64,000 bases of DNA from Devosia riboflavina (lineage in GTDB: Bacteria; Pseudomonadota; Alphaproteobacteria; Rhizobiales; Devosiaceae): positions 35,105 to 99,104 of the forward strand of contig NZ_JQGC01000014.1 of assembly GCF_000743575.1 (NCBI RefSeq), in the 5' to 3' direction. Shown piece after piece: positions 51,936-60,812 of the stretch (positions within the stretch are counted from its first letter, which is position 1; each line of letters starts with the position of its first letter). A program made the translations under genes and the position numbers. The notes beneath the pieces are model-generated. The model was given only the letters and a program-made list of their open reading frames with translations, had not been told where the DNA came from and ran no database searches.

Positions 51936-53444
51936 TCAGGCGATCTTCTGCAGCGCCTTTTTCTGACGACGGCGGATCACCGAAGAAGGGATATTCATCC
52001 CCTCGCGGTATTTGGCGACGGTGCGCCGGGCGACGTCGATGCCCTGTTCCTTGCGCAGCATTTCCGCGATCGTGTCATCCGAGAGAATATCGCTCGCCGG
52101 TTCCGCATCGATGAGCTGCTTGATCCGATGGCGCACGGCCTCGGCCGAATGATCGCCGCCGCCATCGGCCGAAGCAATGGCCGTGGTGAAGAAGTATTTC
52201 ATCTCGTAGAGACCGCGCGGCGTCGCCATATATTTGTTGGCCGTGACGCGACTCACTGTCGATTCATGCATTTCGATTTCTTCGGCGACCATTTTGAGCG
52301 TCATCGGCTTGAGATGCGCGACGCCATGGGTGAGAAACCCATCCTGCTGGCGCACGATTTCCGCAGCCACCTTGGTAATGGTCTGGGCGCGCTGGTCGAG
52401 GCTCTTGGTCAGCCAATTGGCCGTTTGCAGGCAGTCGGACAGAAAGGTCTTTTCGGCGGTATCGCGGGTCTTCTTGGTGACGCTGGCGTAGTAGACGCGA
52501 TTGACCAGCACCCTCGGCAGCGTCTCGGTATTGAGCTCCACCTGCCAGCCGCCATCGGGCCCCGAGCGAACGAAAACGTCTGGTACCACCGCCTCAATCG
52601 GCGCGCTGTCAAAGGCGAGGCCCGGACGCGGATCGAGCAGGCGCAATTCGCCCAGCATATCGGAGAGATCCTCGCGATCGCAGCCGACGGCCTTCATCAG
52701 GCCCGCCATATTGTGCTCGGCGACAAGGCCCAGATTATCGAGCAGGCGTTGCATCATGGGATCGAGCCGATTGCGCTCGCGCAATTGCAGCGCCATGCAT
52801 TCGGCAACCGAGCGGGCAAAAACGCCGATGGGATCGCAGGTTTGCAGGGCACCCAGCACAGCCTCGACATCGCCGAGTTCGGCGCCGAGCAGCTCGGCAA
52901 CGGCTTCGAGTTCAACGGTGAGATAGCCGGCCTCGTTGAGGCCATCGATCAGGTGTTGCCCGATCAACCGGTCAGCCTGGGTGCGCAACAGCATCTGCGC
53001 CTGCGCTTCAAGATGATCGGACAGGCGCGGACGCGAGGCGACGAACTGGTCGAGATCGGGCGCTTCGCCGCCCTCAAAACTGCCATTGCGATCGGGCCCG
53101 GTGACACTGCCCATCTCATTGGGATTGGATTCGGGAAAGACGTTCTCGACCGCAGTGTCATAGCCCTCGGCGATCTGATCGGCATCCTTGATGCGGTCGC
53201 CCTGGGCAACCGTGTCCTCATAGGCGCTGAGTTCAACCGCGCGTTCCGGCGCTTCCGCCGGCTCGGCTTCAGCACTTTCGCTACCCTCCTCGCGTTCGAG
53301 CAGGGGATTGCGCAGGAGTTCGGCGTCGACGAAATCGTTGAGTTCGAGATGGCTCAATTGCAGCAGTTTGATCGACTGCATGAGCTGCGGCGTCAGCGTC
53401 AGGCTCTGGGCCTGGCGAAACTCCAGCCGCGGCGAAAGTGCCAT
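51936..53444 (-). CDS. rpoN: RNA polymerase sigma-54 factor
   Basis: 502 residues. Region I is glutamine- and leucine-rich (RLEFRQAQSLTLTPQLMQSI), region III core-binding and HTH follow, and the C-terminal RpoN box is ARRTVAKYREGMNIPSS. It directs nitrogen-regulated and other enhancer-dependent promoters. Downstream of lptCAB on the same strand, as is common. Confidence 0.98.
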   Translation of the reverse strand: MALSPRLEFRQAQSLTLTPQLMQSIKLLQLSHLELNDFVDAELLRNPLLEREEGSESAEAEPAEAPERAVELSAYEDTVAQGDRIKDADQIAEGYDTAVENVFPESNPNEMGSVTGPDRNGSFEGGEAPDLDQFVASRPRLSDHLEAQAQMLLRTQADRLIGQHLIDGLNEAGYLTVELEAVAELLGAELGDVEAVLGALQTCDPIGVFARSVAECMALQLRERNRLDPMMQRLLDNLGLVAEHNMAGLMKAVGCDREDLSDMLGELRLLDPRPGLAFDSAPIEAVVPDVFVRSGPDGGWQVELNTETLPRVLVNRVYYASVTKKTRDTAEKTFLSDCLQTANWLTKSLDQRAQTITKVAAEIVRQQDGFLTHGVAHLKPMTLKMVAEEIEMHESTVSRVTANKYMATPRGLYEMKYFFTTAIASADGGGDHSAEAVRHRIKQLIDAEPASDILSDDTIAEMLRKEQGIDVARRTVAKYREGMNIPSSVIRRRQKKALQKIA

Positions 53445-53564
53445 CTATTCAACCTCTTGGCGCGTCATGCAATGCCCCGAAGGGCGGCTTCCCGCGCGCA
53501 ACATGGCTGATTTCATCGGCAAGGGCAAGCGTCAGGGCAAGTTCCGTGCCAGTTCCAAAGACTT

Positions 53565-54314
53565 CTAAAGTTCGAAGCTTTCGCCGAGATAGACGCGCCG
53601 CGCTTCGGGGCTGGCCGAAATCGTTTCGGGCTTGCCCTGAATCATCACCGAGCCGCCGTGAATAACATAGGCGCGATCGACCAGGCCCAGCGTCTCGCGC
53701 ACGGCATGGTCGGTGATAAGCACGCCGATGCCGCGCTGTGTAAGCTGTCGCACCAGCCCCTTCACTTCGGCCACGGCAATGGGGTCGACGCCGGCAAAGG
53801 GTTCGTCGAGCAGCATGAAGATCGGCTCGGCCGCCAGCGCGCGGGCGATCTCGACGCGCCGCCGCTCGCCACCCGAAAGCGAGAGGGCATTGGACTTGGC
53901 GAGATGGGAAATGGAAAACTCGTCGAGCAGCTGCTTGAGCCGCCGCTTGCGCTCGGCCCGACCCCTCACGGTGTTTTCCAAAATAGCCAGAATATTGCCT
54001 TCGACGCTCATACCCCGGAAAATGGACGGCTCCTGGGGCAGATAACCGACGCCGAGCTGCCCACGCTGGAACAGCGGCAGCTGGGTAATGTCATTGCCAT
54101 CGAGCTGGATTTTTCCCGCATCGGGCCGCACGAGGCCCATGATCATGGTAAAAACCGTGGTCTTGCCGGCGCCATTAGGCCCCAAAAGACCCACCGCCTC
54201 GCCGCGGCGCACGGCCAGGGACACATCGCGCACGACCGTGCGCTTGCCAAAACTCTTGGCCAGGCCCTGGGCGACGAGCCAGCCCGATTGGTCTATGCGC
54301 GGCTTCTCGCTCAT
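53565..54314 (-). CDS. lptB: LPS export ABC transporter ATP-binding protein
   Basis: 249 residues. Walker A GPNGAGKTT, signature LSGGERRRVE, Walker B FMLLDEPF and the H-loop ITDHAV. The ATPase drives LPS extraction with LptFG. The start overlaps the end of lptA by 4 bp (54311-54314). Confidence 0.97.
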   Translation of the reverse strand: MSEKPRIDQSGWLVAQGLAKSFGKRTVVRDVSLAVRRGEAVGLLGPNGAGKTTVFTMIMGLVRPDAGKIQLDGNDITQLPLFQRGQLGVGYLPQEPSIFRGMSVEGNILAILENTVRGRAERKRRLKQLLDEFSISHLAKSNALSLSGGERRRVEIARALAAEPIFMLLDEPFAGVDPIAVAEVKGLVRQLTQRGIGVLITDHAVRETLGLVDRAYVIHGGSVMIQGKPETISASPEARRVYLGESFEL

Positions 54315-54769
54315 TGGGTGGTAAAAGTCCCGGTGACGCGCCCGCCTTCGCTGGCGCTAAAGGTCGAGACATTGGTGGCGAGATTAACCACCAGTTCCTG
54401 CGCATTGACGCTGCCGGCGGCATTGCTGACTTGCACATTGCCAGTCAGACGAAGCAATTGATCGCCCGGCGAGAACACGGCGCGATCGCCGGTCGCCGTC
54501 TGCTCGTCGGTTTCGAGCTTTACCTTGCCGGTCGCCTCAAAGCTCTTGATGTCGCTGGTGCCGCCATCGCCATAGGTGGCGACGACCTTTTCGGCCCAGA
54601 CGTTCACCGTTGGATGCTTGATCACCACATTACCGGTGAACACCGCCTCCTTGGTGCCCTCCTCGATGGTGAAACTGTCAGCCGAGATCTGCACCGCGGT
54701 CTGGGCCAGCGCGGGCGCAGCGAAAAGGGCCAAAAAAACAGCGATCAACGCGAAGCGACTGGGATTCAT
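54311..54769 (-). CDS. lptA: LPS transport periplasmic protein LptA
   Basis: 152 residues. Signal peptide (MNPSRFALIAVFLALFAAPALA) then an OstA/LptA beta-jellyroll with AVFTGNVVIKHPTVNVWAEK. It bridges the periplasm in the Lpt system. Overlaps lptC (54766-54769) and lptB by 4 bp each, giving a tightly coupled lptC-lptA-lptB operon. Confidence 0.93.
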   Translation of the reverse strand: MNPSRFALIAVFLALFAAPALAQTAVQISADSFTIEEGTKEAVFTGNVVIKHPTVNVWAEKVVATYGDGGTSDIKSFEATGKVKLETDEQTATGDRAVFSPGDQLLRLTGNVQVSNAAGSVNAQELVVNLATNVSTFSASEGGRVTGTFTTQ

Positions 54770-55401
54770 TCCTGCTCTTCTCCCGGGGTAGCGGGCAAGG
54801 TGACGACCGCCTTGGTGAAAGTCCAGCGGTTATGCTCGGCCTCGTGCACCAGTCCCTCGGCCTTAACGGTGGAGCCGTCGGAATAGTTGATCACCACCGG
54901 ACCATTGGAGGTCAGTGTCTGGCTGGCCCAGTCGAAAACCGAATCGCTGAGATGTCCGGAAATGCCACTCGATTCGCTGATTTCCGTGCCGTTTTCGATG
55001 CGTATCTGCTGATTGACCGTATCGAGAACGGCATCCGCGGCCGAAGCCTCGCGCCGCACCCCGTCCGTGCGCTCGAGCATCACCCGCACATTGGTCATGG
55101 TCACGAGATCGGTATTGTCGATGGCGGCGGCGGCTTCTTCGGCCCAGACGCGATAGGTCGAGCCGTCGGTCAGCGTGCCGGCATATTCCGGCGTTTCGAC
55201 CCGAATGCGATCAGGCGTCACCTCGATCTTGCCGATGCCAAAGCGCGCGCCAAAACTCGAAATCGTGATCTGGACCAGAAGGGCAATCAGCAGGACCGAA
55301 CCCACGGCCGGCACGGCAAACCGCAAGAGACCCACCACGCGGTTACGGCGGGTGAGGCGTTTATACTTGCGGGTCCGGCCGGGCTGATCGGCAAAGGCCA
55401 A
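54766..55401 (-). CDS. lptC: LPS export protein LptC
   Basis: 211 residues with one N-terminal membrane anchor (about 25-47) and a periplasmic jellyroll domain. Recognised mainly by position upstream of lptA-lptB, the single anchor and the beta-rich repeat pattern. It hands LPS from LptBFG to LptA. RNase D lies 10 bp upstream. Confidence 0.9.
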   Translation of the reverse strand: MAFADQPGRTRKYKRLTRRNRVVGLLRFAVPAVGSVLLIALLVQITISSFGARFGIGKIEVTPDRIRVETPEYAGTLTDGSTYRVWAEEAAAAIDNTDLVTMTNVRVMLERTDGVRREASAADAVLDTVNQQIRIENGTEISESSGISGHLSDSVFDWASQTLTSNGPVVINYSDGSTVKAEGLVHEAEHNRWTFTKAVVTLPATPGEEQE

Positions 55402-55411
55402 GGGCTGTTCC

Positions 55412-56026
55412 TCAGCTATGAGCGAAAATATCCGTCTCCTGCCACCCCATGAGATCGAGGGCGCAACGGGTTTTCACAAAATCGAAGCAGGATTGCGCCA
55501 GTTCCATGCGATTCTCACGCTTGAGCATGCGGTCGAGATGGCGTTTCAAATCATGGAGATAGAGAACGTCGGAGGCGGCATAGTCGAGCTGCGCATCGGT
55601 CAGCTTCTCATTGCCCCAGTCCGAGCTCTGCTGCTGCTTGGAAAGATCAACATTGAGCAGTTCGCGCGCCAGTTCCTTCAGGCCGTGGCGATCGGTATAG
55701 GTCCGAACCAGCCGCGAGGCGATCTTGGTGCAATAGATCGGTCCGGTGACGACACCAAAACGCTGCTGCAGCACAGCAACGTCAAAGCGCGCATAGTGAA
55801 AGATTTTGGTGACGCCGGGATCGGTTAGGAGGCGAACCAGATTCGGCGCCTCGGTGGCGTTCTGCGGGATCTGGATGATGTCGGCACTGCCATCGCCGGG
55901 GGAAAGCTGCACCAGGCAAAGCCGGTCGCGATGCGGATCGAGCCCCATGGTTTCCGTGTCGATCGCCACCTCGCGCCCGTAATTGGAGAGGTTTGGCAGA
56001 TCGCCGCGATGCACTCTGATGGCCAT
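55412..56026 (-). CDS. rnd: Ribonuclease D (short form)
   Basis: 204 residues from ATG 56026 (MAIRVHRGDL). DEDDy exonuclease motifs: AIDTETMGLD (Asp, Glu), HYARFDVAVL (Asp), and DYAASDVLYL (Tyr, Asp). The HRDC domains of full-length E. coli RNase D are absent, as is common in alphaproteobacteria. It trims 3' ends of structured RNAs such as tRNA precursors. Longer in-frame starts exist (56056, 56110) but lack clear ribosome sites. Confidence 0.93.
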   Translation of the reverse strand: MAIRVHRGDLPNLSNYGREVAIDTETMGLDPHRDRLCLVQLSPGDGSADIIQIPQNATEAPNLVRLLTDPGVTKIFHYARFDVAVLQQRFGVVTGPIYCTKIASRLVRTYTDRHGLKELARELLNVDLSKQQQSSDWGNEKLTDAQLDYAASDVLYLHDLKRHLDRMLKRENRMELAQSCFDFVKTRCALDLMGWQETDIFAHS

Positions 56027-56232
56027 GGTTTTTCCATTCTTCGGTTTTGCTTTCATTGGCACAGCAAGACGGCGATGGAAAGGCACCACGCCAAGGCAAG
56101 AAATGCTCAACCCTGCGCATGGATCATATCAAGCTTTCTTTATATCTCCCTTGACCCAGCGGGCGCACAATGTCACAAAACGGTCAGTTTGGCCCATTTT
56201 GGGGGCATTTTTTGCATTTTCGGAGCAGTTGC

Positions 56233-57489
56233 GTGGCCCGTTCGTCCTATCACTTCACCTCTGAGTCGGTCTCCGAGGGTCACCCAGACAAGGTCTGCGA
56301 CCGGATTTCGGACGAAATCGTCGACCTGGTTTTCCGTGAGGCCAAGAAGGTCGGCATGGACGCAAGCCAGGTCCGCATCGCCTGCGAAACCCTCGCCACC
56401 ACCAATCGCGTCGTCATCGCCGGCGAAGTGCGCGTGCCCGAAACGCTGCTGAAGAAGGATAAGGACGGCAAGGTCATCAAGGACGCTTCCGGCGCGCCCA
56501 TCGTCAGCCCGTCGAAATTCAAGTCGGCTGCCCGCAAGGCCATTCGCGCCATTGGCTACGAACAGTCCGGTTTCCATTGGAAGACCGCCAAGATCGACGT
56601 GCTGCTGCACGGCCAGTCGGCCGATATTGCACAGGGTGTCGACGAAAGCGGCAACAAGGATGTCGGCGCCGGCGACCAGGGCATCATGTTCGGCTACGCT
56701 TCGCGCGAAACCCCTGAACTCTTGCCCGCCCCGATCTACTATGCGCACAAGATTCTCGAGACCATCACCGAGGCCCGCAAGGCCAATCATGGCCCCGCCG
56801 GCAAGCTTGGCCCCGATGCCAAGAGCCAGGTGACGGTGCGCTATGAAGACGGCAAGCCGGTCGGGGTCACCCAGATCGTGCTCTCGACCCAGCATCTCGA
56901 TGAAAACCTGACCTCTTCGGATGTCCGGAAAATTGTCGAACCCTATATCCGTGAAGCGCTGCCGGAAGGCTGGATCAACGACGAGACGGTCTGGCACGTC
57001 AATCCGACCGGCAAGTTCGTTGTCGGCGGCCCCGATGGCGATGCGGGCCTGACCGGCCGCAAGATCATCGTGGACACCTATGGTGGCGCAGCGCCCCATG
57101 GTGGCGGCGCCTTCTCGGGCAAGGACCCGACCAAGGTCGACCGTTCGGCGGCTTATGCCGCCCGCTATCTCGCCAAGAACGTCGTTGCCGCCGGCCTTGC
57201 CGATCGCGCCACGATCCAGCTTTCCTATGCCATCGGCGTCGCGAAGCCACTGTCGATCTATGTCGACCTGCACGGCACCGGCAAGGTCGATGAGGCCAAG
57301 CTCGAAAAGGCCCTCGCCGAGGTGATGGACCTGACCCCGCGCGGCATCCGCACCCATCTCGACCTCAACAAACCGATCTACGCGAAAACCTCGGCCTATG
57401 GCCATTTCGGCCGCAAGCCGGGCCGCGATGGCAGCTTCTCCTGGGAGAAGACGGACCTCGTAAAGGCCCTCAAGGCCGCCGTCGCCTGA
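56233..57489 (+). CDS. metK: S-adenosylmethionine synthetase
   Basis: 418 residues from GTG 56233, with GGAG 7 nt upstream. Conserved motifs [28 protein letters not shown] and [19 protein letters not shown]. It makes SAM from methionine and ATP. The upstream region is AT-rich for this genome but I see no complete SAM riboswitch. Terminator at 57510-57550. Confidence 0.98.
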   Translation: MARSSYHFTSESVSEGHPDKVCDRISDEIVDLVFREAKKVGMDASQVRIACETLATTNRVVIAGEVRVPETLLKKDKDGKVIKDASGAPIVSPSKFKSAARKAIRAIGYEQSGFHWKTAKIDVLLHGQSADIAQGVDESGNKDVGAGDQGIMFGYASRETPELLPAPIYYAHKILETITEARKANHGPAGKLGPDAKSQVTVRYEDGKPVGVTQIVLSTQHLDENLTSSDVRKIVEPYIREALPEGWINDETVWHVNPTGKFVVGGPDGDAGLTGRKIIVDTYGGAAPHGGGAFSGKDPTKVDRSAAYAARYLAKNVVAAGLADRATIQLSYAIGVAKPLSIYVDLHGTGKVDEAKLEKALAEVMDLTPRGIRTHLDLNKPIYAKTSAYGHFGRKPGRDGSFSWEKTDLVKALKAAVA

Positions 57490-57509
57490 TTCATACGAAC
57501 GATTGACCC

Positions 57510-57550
57510 AAGGCCTCTTTTCCGCGATGCGGGGGAGAGGCCTTCGTTTT
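57510..57550 (+). terminator. metK terminator
   Basis: Stem AAGGCCTCT / AGAGGCCTT (57510-57518 and 57536-57544) followed by CGTTTTTG, between metK and trmB. Confidence 0.8.
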
Positions 57551-57565
57551 TGAAATTTACTTGCC

Positions 57566-58270
57566 ATGACCGACCACCAGCTCCCCAAAACCCGTGACGG
57601 CGAACCCCGCGCCTTTTTCGGCCGCCGTTCCGGTAAGAAACTGCATGGTGGTCAAAAGGCCATGGTCGACGAGACCCTGCCCGAACTGGAAATCACGCTC
57701 ACGGATCATCTCGATACCCAGACGCTTTTTCCCGAGGCAAAGCGCTTGGTCATCGAGATCGGCTATGGCGGCGGCGAACATCTGGCGCGAAAAGCCGAGG
57801 AAGAACCGGAAACCGGCTTTATCGGCTGCGAGGTTTTTACCGGTGGCATCGGCAAGATGGTGCAGGCGGCCATCGCCAAAAATCTCCGCAATGTCCGGCT
57901 TTTCACCGATGACGCGCTAAAACTGCTCGTCACGCTGCCCGATGCCAGCATTGATGCGGTTTATCTGCTCTATCCCGATCCCTGGCCGAAGACGCGCCAC
58001 CACAAGCGCCGCTTCGTGTCACCGGTGACGCTCAAGGAATTGGCCCGCGTCATCCGCCCGGGCGGAAAATTCCACTTCGCCAGCGATATCGAGGATTATG
58101 CCAATTGGACCCTCGCCCATATCGTGCGCGAGCCGGAATTCTCCTTCGTGCCCGAAGCGCCGGGCGCATGGCACACGCCATATCCGGGCTGGCAGCCGAC
58201 GCGCTACGAACAGAAGGCGCGCCGCGAAGGGCGCATGATCAGCTTCTATTTCACGTTTGATCGGCGCTAA
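57566..58270 (+). CDS. trmB: tRNA (guanine-N7)-methyltransferase
   Basis: 234 residues. The SAM-binding motif is VIEIGYGGGEHL, with LLYPDPWPKTRHHKRR as the TrmB signature. It makes m7G46 in tRNA variable loops. Follows metK, a common alphaproteobacterial pair. Start ATG 57566 without a strong ribosome site. Confidence 0.96.
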   Translation: MTDHQLPKTRDGEPRAFFGRRSGKKLHGGQKAMVDETLPELEITLTDHLDTQTLFPEAKRLVIEIGYGGGEHLARKAEEEPETGFIGCEVFTGGIGKMVQAAIAKNLRNVRLFTDDALKLLVTLPDASIDAVYLLYPDPWPKTRHHKRRFVSPVTLKELARVIRPGGKFHFASDIEDYANWTLAHIVREPEFSFVPEAPGAWHTPYPGWQPTRYEQKARREGRMISFYFTFDRR

Positions 58271-58380
58271 TTCTTAACCGTTTCATGACGGCGAACGACA
58301 AGTTCGCTCGTCGCGGCACTGGACCTTTGGCAATCGCTCCCCATATCGGCTGGACGCCGACCGGTTCCGGAGCCTCAAAA

Positions 58381-58749
58381 ATGTCCAGCACGCTTTCCTT
58401 TTCGCACGAGGACAATAGCTTCCTGGCGATGCGAACGGGAAAATGGACGCTGGTCGTGGTGGCGGAATTGAGCACCGGAACGCGGCGCTTCAACGAGTTG
58501 CGTCGCGCCATGGAAGGGATTTCCCAGAAAACCCTGGCGGCCACGCTGCGCGAACTCGAGCGCGACGGTTTTATTTCCCGCACGGCCTTTGCGACCATCC
58601 CGCCGCGGGTGGATTATGCCTTGACCGAATTGGGCCAGGACCTGCTCGATCTCGTCGATGCCTGCCGGGCCTTTGTGGTGCGCAATCGCGACGCCGTCGC
58701 CGCCGCACGGCAAAATTTCGATCTCTCGAACAATATCAGCCTCCGCTAG
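58381..58749 (+). CDS. HxlR family winged-helix regulator
   Basis: 122 residues from ATG 58381 (GGAG 8 nt upstream). HxlR core: RTGKWTLVVVAELSTGTRRFNELRRAM and GISQKTLAATLRELERDGF. The cysteine that precedes the GKWT motif in thiol-sensing members is missing, so a simple redox switch is unlikely. An in-frame ATG at 58285 has no ribosome site. Target unknown; nearest gene is the divergent-side small secreted protein. Confidence 0.88.
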   Translation: MSSTLSFSHEDNSFLAMRTGKWTLVVVAELSTGTRRFNELRRAMEGISQKTLAATLRELERDGFISRTAFATIPPRVDYALTELGQDLLDLVDACRAFVVRNRDAVAAARQNFDLSNNISLR

Positions 58750-58860
58750 GGGAGCCTTCGGGCGCCGCCGAAGACCGGCAGCGCCAGGAGCGTCTGACCC
58801 AGAGCGCATCCGGGAAGGGTGATATCACCCTTCCAGCCGAAGGCGCGACGGGCGGAGAGG

Positions 58861-59148
58861 TTAGAGGCCGACGGGAGCAAGGCTGTCAGCGTCGAAAAGC
58901 TGCATGGCCTGGGTGCCGTCGTCCTGGACCACGAAGGCGCGGATCTTGCCGTTCCATTCTTCGATCGAGGTGGCGTTGATGCCCTTTTCATGGAGGCGCA
59001 GCAGCGTATAGTCATTTGCATCTTCATCAGTCAGGTTGCTGGTGTCGACATTGGTGGCTTCGACCGGGGCAGGAGCGGCAAAGGTCGGCAGGGCGGCGCC
59101 GGCAACGAGGACGGCAGTGGTGAGGGCAAGGATGCTGTTCTTGATCAT
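58861..59148 (-). CDS. Small exported protein of unknown function
   Basis: 95 residues from ATG 59148 (AAGGAAC upstream). A signal peptide (IKNSILALTTAVLVAGAALP..FAA) precedes a 70-residue domain with LTDEDANDYTLLRLHEKGIN and WNGKIRAFVVQDDGTQAMQLF, which looks like a PepSY-type alpha/beta fragment but is not firmly recognised. Transcribed alone. A longer frame to 59247 is unsupported. Confidence 0.8.
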   Translation of the reverse strand: MIKNSILALTTAVLVAGAALPTFAAPAPVEATNVDTSNLTDEDANDYTLLRLHEKGINATSIEEWNGKIRAFVVQDDGTQAMQLFDADSLAPVGL

Positions 59149-59303
59149 TTTGGGTGTTCCTTTCGTTTGAACACACCAGAGATGGGCCGTCAAAATTCGG
59201 CTCCAAGACACGAAAAACAAGAATCTTGCTCTTGAAAGAAGCGACAACGTCCCGACGGTTTCACAAGTAAATCAGGTGGTTACAAAGAAACCCGGTTCTC
59301 CCG

Positions 59304-59320
59304 AGGGAACCTGGTTCCCT
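59304..59320. promoter_or_regulatory. 17-bp palindrome upstream of the reductase gene
   Basis: AGGGAACC-T-GGTTCCCT, a perfect palindrome in the 240-bp gap between the small exported protein and the flavin reductase-like gene. An operator is possible; the nearby HxlR regulator is a candidate but this is not shown. Confidence 0.4.
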
Positions 59321-59387
59321 CCTGGTGACAAGACCCGGAACCGCCCGATAGGCCTCAGGGTTGTGCTGGGACAGCAAGGAGCGCGTC

Positions 59388-60053
59388 ATGGAGATTCACG
59401 TTGATATTCTCGACACAGTGCCCGTCACCCACAATGTCAGGCACTATCGGCTGAAGCGCCCCAAGGGCTACAATTTTTCGCCCGGCCAGGCGACCGAGGT
59501 CAGCATCGATCGCGACGGCTGGCAAGACAAGAAGCGCCCGTTCACCTTCACCTGCCTCCCCGATGCGGACAATCTCGAATTCACCATCAAGAGCTATTTC
59601 GACCATAGCGGGGTCACCAACGAACTCTGGTCGCTCGGGGCCGGCGACAAACTGATCCTGCGCGATGTCTGGGGCACGATCCAATATCGCGGACCTGGCA
59701 CCTTCATTGCCGGCGGGGCCGGCGTCACCCCCTTCATTGCGATTTTGCGCCATCTCAATGCGACGGGAAAAATCGCCGGCAATCGGTTGATCGTCTCCAA
59801 CCAGACCGAAAAGGACATCATCCTGCGCGATGAATTCGAGGCCATGGATGGGCTCGAAACGCTCTGGACCGTTACCAATGACCAGAAGTCGAAACTGCTG
59901 CAGGAGCGGATCGACGCCGATTTTCTCAAACGCCATGTCGGCAATTTCGACCAGAATTTTTATCTGTGCGGGCCCGACCCCATGGTGAAAGACCTGCGCG
60001 ACTTTCTTGAGGAGCTTGGGGCCGATGTCTCCAATGTGACCTGGGAGAGATAG
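59388..60053 (+). CDS. Ferredoxin/flavodoxin reductase-like FAD-NAD(P) oxidoreductase
   Basis: 221 residues. The FAD-binding motif is KRPFTFTCLPD (RPFT) and the NAD-binding region has FIAGGAGVTPFIAILR; the C-terminus has FYLCGPDPMVKDL. No ferredoxin domain. It probably passes electrons from NAD(P)H to a flavodoxin, ferredoxin or oxygen. ATG 59388 is preceded by AAGGAG. Partner unknown. Confidence 0.92.
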   Translation: MEIHVDILDTVPVTHNVRHYRLKRPKGYNFSPGQATEVSIDRDGWQDKKRPFTFTCLPDADNLEFTIKSYFDHSGVTNELWSLGAGDKLILRDVWGTIQYRGPGTFIAGGAGVTPFIAILRHLNATGKIAGNRLIVSNQTEKDIILRDEFEAMDGLETLWTVTNDQKSKLLQERIDADFLKRHVGNFDQNFYLCGPDPMVKDLRDFLEELGADVSNVTWER

Positions 60054-60094
60054 CGAGAGCCCGCCTAATAGCTCCGACCTTGCCTTTTGCCGGG

Positions 60095-60166
60095 AGCGGG
60101 GCTATATGAGGATAACATCGTTGCTCTCATACAGAGAGTGGTGCCCTGACCGGCCCCGCTCTTTTT
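60095..60166 (+). promoter_or_regulatory. Inverted repeat with T-run upstream of rimP
   Basis: AGCGGGGC (60095-60102) pairs with GCCCCGCT (60153-60160), followed by CTTTTT. It could be the terminator of the upstream reductase gene or a leader structure of rimP-nusA-infB. A possible promoter TTGCCT-N17-TATATG (60080-60108) overlaps the 5' arm, which leaves the choice open. Confidence 0.45.
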
Positions 60167-60182
60167 GCTTATCTGGGACCCA

Positions 60183-60812
60183 ATGGCTTTCGATCTCACC
60201 GAGAAACGCTACATCAAGGAAACCGGCCTCGAAGCCCGAATTTCGCGCATTGTCGAGCCGGTCGCCAATGGTCTTGGCTATTCGCTCGTGCGTGTGAAAA
60301 TCACCCCGGAAAATGGCTGCACCCTGCAGATCATGGCCGAGGACGAGAATGGCCGCTTCAACATCAATGACTGCGAGGCTCTCTCCAAGGATCTCTCGCC
60401 GGTCCTCGATGTGGAAGACCCCATCGACCGCGAATATCATCTCGAAGTTTCCTCCGCCGGCATCGACCGCCCGCTGGTGCGCAAGCGCGATTTCGAGCGT
60501 TTCCTCGGCCATGAGGCCAAGGTCGAACTCCTCGACATGATCAATGGCCGCAAGCGTTTTCGCGGCGACATCATTGCCGTGGACGACGAGGGCGTGACGA
60601 TCCGCCTGCCCGACGCACCGGGCGGCACCGACCCCGACCACAAGCTCAGCTTCCCAACCATTGCGGATGCCAAGCTCGTAATGACCGACAAATTGATGGA
60701 TATGGCCCGCGCCGATCAGGAATTGCACCCGATCGACGACGATGAGACCGAAACGGTCGAATATGCCGATGCCGACAATGACGACGAAGACGTCTCCAAG
60801 GAGAACAACTAA
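60183..60812 (+). CDS. rimP: Ribosome maturation factor RimP
   Basis: 209 residues from ATG 60183 (MAFDLTEKRYIKETG). The RimP N-terminal domain has ISRIVEPVANGLGYSLVRV and EYHLEVSSAGIDRPL; the C-terminal acidic tail is longer than in E. coli. It acts in 30S maturation. First gene of the rimP-nusA-ylxR-infB operon, ending 0 bp before nusA. Confidence 0.97.
   Translation: MAFDLTEKRYIKETGLEARISRIVEPVANGLGYSLVRVKITPENGCTLQIMAEDENGRFNINDCEALSKDLSPVLDVEDPIDREYHLEVSSAGIDRPLVRKRDFERFLGHEAKVELLDMINGRKRFRGDIIAVDDEGVTIRLPDAPGGTDPDHKLSFPTIADAKLVMTDKLMDMARADQELHPIDDDETETVEYADADNDDEDVSKENN

Noticed and set aside
56110..56232. Possible SAM or SAM/SAH riboswitch upstream of metK
   Set aside because: GTCACAA and GGAGCA segments recall the SAM/SAH riboswitch, but the pairing partner GTGAC is absent and no complete pseudoknot can be drawn.
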